Source: Okapia johnstoni (Eukaryota > Chordata > Mammalia > Artiodactyla > Giraffidae). From it: a DNA stretch of 64,000 bases. Below the pieces are notes generated by a model. It had not been told where the DNA came from, made no database searches, and was given only the letters and a program-made list of their open reading frames with translations. Below, one piece after another: positions 58,220-64,000 of this stretch. Positions within the stretch are counted from its first letter, which is position 1, and each line of letters starts with the position of its first letter. Location: NCBI GenBank assembly GCA_024291935.2, contig CM044309.1, positions 32,636,001 to 32,700,000 of the forward strand, in the 5' to 3' direction. The position numbers and the translations under genes are program-made.

Positions 58220-60435
58220 TCTCCAGGGGGAAAAAAGGAGATAAAAGAAAGCCTTGATAGAAAACCAAGAAATAAGTCCATGTACAATTAATTTATGACA
58301 AAGGGAGCAAGACTCCACAATATTGGAAAGACAGTCTCTTTGACAAATTGTGCTGAGAAAACTGGACAGCTACATTTTAAAAAATGAGATTAAATCATTC
58401 TTTTACTCTACACACAAAAATAAGCTGAAACTGGATTCAAGACCTAAATGTGAGATCAAACACTATAAAACTAGAGGAAAACAGAGGCAGATTTTCTGAC
58501 ACAAATCGCAGAAATACCTTTTTTGATCTGCCAGAATAATGGAAATATAAACAAAAATAAAAAAATAAGACTTACTTAAACTCACAAGCTTTTGCACAGC
58601 AAAGGAAACCCATACAAAACAAAAAGACAACCCACAGAGTGGGAGAAAATATTTGGAAATGATGTGACGGATTTTGTTGTTTTTCAGTTGCTAAGTCATG
58701 TCCAACTCTTTGCGACCCCATAGACTGCAACACACCAAGCTTCCCTGTCCATCACCATCTCCTAGAGTTTGCTCAAACTCATGTCCATTGAGTCGGTCGT
58801 GCCATCCAACCATCTCATCCTCTGTTGTCCCCTTCTTCTCCTGCCCTCAATCTTTCCCAACATCAGAGTCTTTTCCAACGAGTTGGTTCTTTGCATCAGG
58901 TGATCAAGGATTGGAGTTTCAGCTTCAGCATCAGTCCTTCCAATGAATATTCAGGACTGATTTCCTTTAGGCTTGACTGGTTTGATCTCCTTGCTGTCCA
59001 AGGGATTCTCAAGAGTCTTATCTAGCACCACAGTTCAAAAGCATCAATTCTTTGGTGCTCAGCCTTCTTTATGATCCAACTCTTACATCCATACATGACT
59101 ACTGGAAAAGCTAAGGCTTTGACTACAGGGCCATTTGTTGGCAAAATAATGTCTCCGCTTTTTAATATGCTGTCTAGGTTTGTCACAGCTTTTCTTCCAA
59201 GGAGTAAGAGTCTTTTAATTTCATGACTGCAGTGATTTCTGAGCCCAAGAAAATAAAGTCTGTCGCTGTTTCCATTGTTTCCCCATCTATTTGCCATGAA
59301 GTGATGGGACTGGATGCCATGATCTTAGTTTTTTGAATGTTGAGTTTTAAGCCAGATTTTTCATTGTCCTCATCAAGAGACTCTTTAGTTCCTCTTCACT
59401 TTCTGCCATAAGGGTGGTATCATCTGCTTATCTGAGGCTGTTGATATTTCTACTGGCAATCTTGATTCCAGCTTGTGCTTCATCCAGCCCGGCATTTTGC
59501 ATGATGCATATAAGTTAAATAAGCAGGGTGACAATATACAGCCTTGACATACTCCTTTCCTAATTTTAGACCAGTCCAGACATGGGATTAGTGCTCAAAA
59601 TTTGCAAACAGCACATGATGCTTAGTAACATCATAACAAACAACCCATTCAAAAAATGGGCAGAACACCTAAATTGATGTTTCTCCATAGAAAACATATA
59701 GATGGCCAATAGGCACATGAAAAACATTCAACATCACTAGTTACTACAGAAATGAAAACCAAAACTACAATGAGATATCACCTCACACCTGCCAGAATGG
59801 CTATCATCAAAAAATCCACAAGCAATAAATGATGGAGACAACATGGAGAGAAGGGAACTCTCCTAAACTGTTTGTGGGAATGTAAATTAGTACAACCACT
59901 ATGGAGAACAGTATGGAAGTTTCTTAAAAAAAAGAAGATGTGGCACATATATACAATGGAATATTAGTCACCCATTGAAAAGAAGAAAATAATGCCATTT
60001 GCAGCACCATGGATGAACCTAGAGAGTGTCATACTGAGTGAAGTAAGCCAGACAGAGAAGGAGAAATATCATCTTCATTCTGTATATGTGGAATCTAAAA
60101 AGGCATGATACAAATGAACTTACTTACAAAATGGAAACAGACTCACAGACTTCAAGAATGAACTTAGGGTTGCCAGGAGGAAGAACGGAGGGAAGGAATA
60201 GTTAGGGAGTTTGGGATGTACATGTACACACTACTATATTTAAAATGGATAACCAACAAGGACCCACTGTATAGCACCTGGAACTCTGCTCAATGTCATG
60301 TGGCCACCTAGATGGGAGGGGAGTTTGAGGGAGAATGAATACATATATATGTATGGCTGAGTCCCTTCACTGTTCACCTGAAACTATCACAACATTGTTT
60401 GCTAATCAACTATACCCCAATACAAAATTAAAAGT
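58220..60435 (+). mobile_element. L1 ORF2 end and 3' UTR, sense, split by BovB
   Basis: 58220-58667 (CCATGTACAATTAATTTATG, GCACAGCAAAGGAAACCCAT) and 59640-60435 (AATGGGCAGAACACCTAAAT, AATGAGATATCACCTCACAC, CTATACCCCAATACAAAATT) are the two parts. There is no intact frame. Confidence 0.85.
58668..59568 (-). mobile_element. BovB 3' part, antisense, nested in L1
   Basis: TTTTCAGTTGCTAAGTCATG at the left to GCCTTGACATACTCCTTTCC at the right, 900 bp of BovB. The L1 on both sides shows it came later. Confidence 0.9.
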
Positions 60436-61240
60436 TTTTTAAAAAGAAATCCTTGACAAAAAATTAATTTGTCAAAGTAATTCATGATTCTTCATTAAAA
60501 CATTTAGAAATAATTAAGGGGTTAATTTTATTTGTGTTAGATGAAACTGCTGCTCCATGGAGTTTTTATTTACCAATATCTGACCCTAGAGGCAGCTTTT
60601 AACAGAGTAGCTCAAAGAAGATTTCCAGCATTTGTACTCATTAATATGCCTTTGAAGAATGACTGATGCCTTTATGGAGGCAAAACAATTATTCTTGGTA
60701 GAATGCTTGTTCTGTGAGATACTAATGATCAGGAGGAAGCTTCATGGTGTATGCAAGGGCGGGTAATGACAGGGCATAGGGTCCCAAAAGTGCACCCTTG
60801 AGCATGGGGATCAAACTTTGAGAAACACAATCTATAGTTTCCTGAATTTTAAATTAGATTTTATGTTAGATTTTTCTATTTCCATTTAGAGGAACTCTGT
60901 TTTGAAGCATCTTTGATTATTATACATTTATTGCAGATTTACACTTAATTTGATGAGGCTACCTAGTTCCTTGACTGATAAACTCACTTGTGCAACAGTC
61001 TTCATCTGTGTAGGGCAATCTTTCATATTCATACATGAAAGGGAATAAGCATTTCAAGAGGATTAGAATCACAGTAAGTCTTTTTATCCTAGAAAATTAC
61101 GATATTACAAACTTGCTTCCTATACTTACTAACAGATTACCTCCATTGGGAACTATAAACGCAAATGCTCAACCCCACAAAAGGTACAAAAGAAGAAAAC
61201 GTACTTCATGAAGTCTTGATTGGCCTTAAGAGACCACTGT
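60436..61240. other. Intergenic, nothing recognised
   Basis: There is no gene. A MER5-like tail may lie near 60780-60840. Confidence 0.45.
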
Positions 61241-61522
61241 TGCTGCTGCTGCTGCTGCTAACTCGCTTCAGTCTTGTCCGACTCTGTGCGACCCCATAGA
61301 CAGCAGCCCACCAGGCTCCCCCGTCCCTGGGATTCTCCAGGCAAGAACACTGGAGTGGGTTGCCATTTCCTTCTCCAATGCAGGAAAGTGAAAAGTGAAA
61401 GTGAAGTCACTCAGTCGTGTCCGACTCTTAGCGACCCCATGGACTGCAGCCTACTAGGCTCCTCCATCCATGGGATTTTCCAGGCAAGGGTACTGGAGTG
61501 GGGTGCCATTGCCTTCTCTGGC
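61241..61522 (-). mobile_element. Bov-A2 SINE, antisense, with (TGC)n
   Basis: TGCTGCTGCTGCTGCTGCT, then two BovB-derived monomers with GTCCGACTCTGTGCGACCCC and GTCCGACTCTTAGCGACCCC. Confidence 0.9.
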
Positions 61523-61919
61523 TTAAGAGACTAGTATGGCCAAAGTACAGTCATTGTGCTTTTCTTGTTTCATTATTTGGAAAGCAGTTGAAAAGGCACG
61601 ATTTAAGGATGGGCACTCCACAACTCTCTGGCTGGAACTTGAAAAGGTCCCACCATCTCCCGTAAACCTTCTCAAGAGATGGTGCTTCAATGTCTTACAC
61701 TTTTTTTTTTAAAGCAGAAGACTGTTTGTACATAATATTACTTATTTCTTCATCCAATTCACTTGCATTTCCTAAGTCAGGCCCTCGATGATCATGGCCT
61801 CATACTCAAGTTTCTGTTGTCAACTCATCTTGTGCCCATGTTGACTATTTAAAATGATAAGTTTCATTGAAAGCAAGCCCCATTTTTTGCCAGTTTCATT
61901 GAGAAGAATTAGGTAATAT

Positions 61920-62400
61920 CATTCACTATTGGTAGAAGTTGAAAGGGCATAACGTTTTGGGGGAGCAACTCTACAGTATGTATCAATATTTAAAATGTGT
62001 GTAACCACTGACCCTTCAAATCTCTCTCTAGGCATTTATTCTATGGAAATATTAACACAAATAGACAAAGATGCATAGGTACAACAATGTTTGCTAAAGT
62101 TTTTTAACAATGAAAAGTGGAAGTATTTGCTAAAATATGGTGCATATGTAAATGGAATACTTGGAAGCAATTTTTTTAAATGAGATATAGTTATATTCCT
62201 TGACATGAAGAGATGACTATGATATATTACTAAGTGAAAACGAAAGCACCCAATGTCTTTACTAAAAATTCATACTCAGATTCCATGTGTTTGTATATGG
62301 CTAGACTGAAAGAATACTCATTGAATCACTAAAAGGAATGATCTACAGAGTAGAACAATTCCTTTCTCCTCTATATCTATATTACTTGAATTTTCACATG
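61920..62400 (+). mobile_element. Old L1 (L1M-type) 3' UTR-like fragment
   Basis: CTCTAGGCATTTATTCTATG, TGCTAAAATATGGTGCATAT and TATATTACTAAGTGAAAACG are old L1 blocks. Confidence 0.5.
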
Positions 62401-62742
62401 AAGCCTATGTTATTTTTGTTAAATATTAAGCTATTTCCATTTGAGGAGGAAAATTTACCCCAGTGAGAGGAAAGGATTAACATGGTATCATGATAGTGGA
62501 ATCATGTTCTTGAGGACAAAAACTTTCTTGTTCTGAATCACGGATATCAAGAAAACTCTTTTTTGAATGTCATGATTCCTATGGTCTCTTCACTCTTGAA
62601 TCACTGTTTGGAGAAAGCTCAACGTTTTGAGAGTTCTAAACCAAAGATGACTGAGAGTAAGACTATTTTTCATTAGAGAACGTTTTCTAATTCTTCTTAG
62701 CCCAGGACTCACATCCCAAGAATGTGGTTTGTCTTCTGGTGC

Positions 62743-62743
<1 letters not shown>

Positions 62744-62785
<42 letters not shown>
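62744..62785. repeat. (TTA)14 microsatellite
   Basis: A 42-bp uninterrupted TTA run. The poly-Asn minus-strand frame across it is an artefact. Confidence 0.95.
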
Positions 62786-62786
<1 letters not shown>

Positions 62787-62894
62787 TACTCCTGTCGGTA
62801 CTAACTGTCACACGTCGTTAGGTGTATGCGAGACAACATGTATAAGTATATGCTAGGAAACATAAAGTATCTGACATTTAAGATTGCTAGTTTA

Positions 62895-63045
62895 AACAAC
62901 ACTATCAAATATAGCTTCTCAATTTTACAGATGAGAAAGCTGAGTGTCATAGAAATTAACGAGCTTGCCAAAGGTCACAAGATAGTGAATAGTGGAAACA
63001 GAATTTCGACATGTCTTAACTCCAGAGCTCAAGATTCTTTCTTTT
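62895..63045. mobile_element. MIR-like remnant
   Basis: TCAATTTTACAGATGAGAAA, GCTTGCCAAAGGTCACAAGA and GAGCTCAAGATTCTTTC follow MIR order. Confidence 0.65.
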
Positions 63046-64000
63046 ATATAACACTGCTTATAAGGCAACCAGAAACATATCATGAATATATTAGTGTTCA
63101 TTGCATAAAAAATTCAGCATAATGACAAAATTTTAAAGAGTAGCTGTATCTTTACAACATAAAAATCATTATCAAGAATCTGGTGGAAGGGGTAATAACA
63201 CCCAGATTTGAAGAATCTTGGCAAACCACTGAATAATACAGGAATGCACATTTCACCCAGTGAGAGAGGATTTTCGTCAAGAGGGAAGTTAACACCCACA
63301 CGGCAAACATAGTTTGCAGATGTCTGACATTTGTGATTTCTTACTCGATCAGAGTTCACTGGAGGGAAGTCCCACAGCAAAAGTTCCCCACAGAAGGAAT
63401 ACTCAGTGTTTCCTCGTGATCAAAATCATTCTTGGATGGGCTCCTCCTGTTTTGTCTCTCTATCAGCATCTAGTCACGGTCAGTCCCTATTGTGGCATCT
63501 GCTGCTCTCTGATATTTTCATTCTAGTACATGATCCTCATTTTGTCTGCAACCTCAGGGTACCCATGTGTTCATCCCGAGCATGCTCTCTCACTATCCCT
63601 TCCTCTCTTCTCCTTTGATTTTTTTCTTTTTTTTCTATTCATCCTCCCTGAGCTCTTTTTCCTTCTTCTCTCTCTTAAACTTTATTTTTTCCCAGGTGCC
63701 TATTATGAACCCAAAACTACGTCAACCGTCAGCCAGAAACACTCTGGATGCACATCCTTCACAGTCCTCACCCGCCTTCCCTGCTTGTTTCATTCATTCT
63801 TGTGCCACAGTATCAAACACAAAGACTGGTACTTATTAAACTTTTAATGAATACATGGCTGAATATCTTCTTTGCCTTTAGCTCTATATATCTAATTTAA
63901 AACAATATGTGTACAATTTTAAAAGCCTATAGAAGGTAACTGGGCTGAGAGATGGGGGGAAGCAAGGATATGAATAGAAGTTTGAAAAAGATAGGGTTTG
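63046..64000. other. Intergenic to window end
   Basis: I see no exon. Overlapping frames at 63314-63847 have low-complexity Ser/Phe/Leu content from a pyrimidine-rich stretch and an L2-like end near 63830. Confidence 0.45.

Noticed and set aside
62590..62811. Frame with a poly-asparagine run
   Set aside because: It is the TTA microsatellite read on the minus strand.
31391..64000. Searched for FABP4, FABP9, PMP2 or IMPA1 exons, known neighbours of FABP12
   Set aside because: I found no second GTW-start exon, no second KLGxLAKPTVT-type exon and no RTYEKV-type exon; they must lie outside the window.

Overview
This is nuclear DNA from a ruminant, most likely a bovid. The evidence is the dense set of BovB (RTE-type) LINEs and the SINEs built on them: about 18 Bov-tA copies and two dimeric Bov-A2 copies. 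CHR-type tRNA-Glu SINEs and ruminant-type L1 3' ends are also present. The base composition is AT-rich, and no bacterial-type operon, CRISPR array, tRNA gene or rRNA gene is visible.

Only one protein-coding gene can be supported. It is a four-exon intracellular lipid-binding protein gene on the + strand, which I recognise as FABP12. The coding exons are 21839-21911, 24404-24576, 28016-28117 and 29976-30161. The first three have the 73/173/102-nt sizes typical of the FABP family, and every intron is GT-AG. The joined frame is open for 177 codons. The family core ends near residue 132. Human FABP12 is 140 residues as I remember it, so this copy would carry about 37 extra residues, apparently through loss of the ancestral stop (codon 141 is TAC). 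A 1,007-bp BovB copy with a 12-bp target-site duplication lies in the 3' UTR, between the stop codon and a likely AATAAA signal at 31365.

Left part (1-21.8 kb): old MaLR/MLT1-type LTRs, an ERV1-like LTR with a tandem repeat, an ERVK-like solo LTR with a perfect 6-bp duplication, an old Tigger-like DNA transposon split by two SINEs, L1 fragments, MER5-type remnants, and a 2.4-kb antisense BovB with a decayed reverse transcriptase. Middle (21.8-31.4 kb): FABP12, with its introns carrying L1, SINE, L2, MIR and BovB fragments, some very close to splice sites. Right part (31.4-64 kb): gene-free as far as I can see. It holds SINEs, BovB fragments, hAT/Tigger-type remnants, an L1 pair in tail-to-tail orientation (46.6-49.7 kb), and an L1 split by BovB (58.2-60.4 kb). 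Other FABP family genes and IMPA1 are known neighbours of FABP12 in mammals, but none is visible here.

I found no convincing novel molecular system. The most interesting signals are the FABP12 C-terminal extension and the cluster of retroelement insertions at its splice sites and 3' UTR. Repeat family names come from recognition by eye, and their edges are approximate unless a target-site duplication is given.
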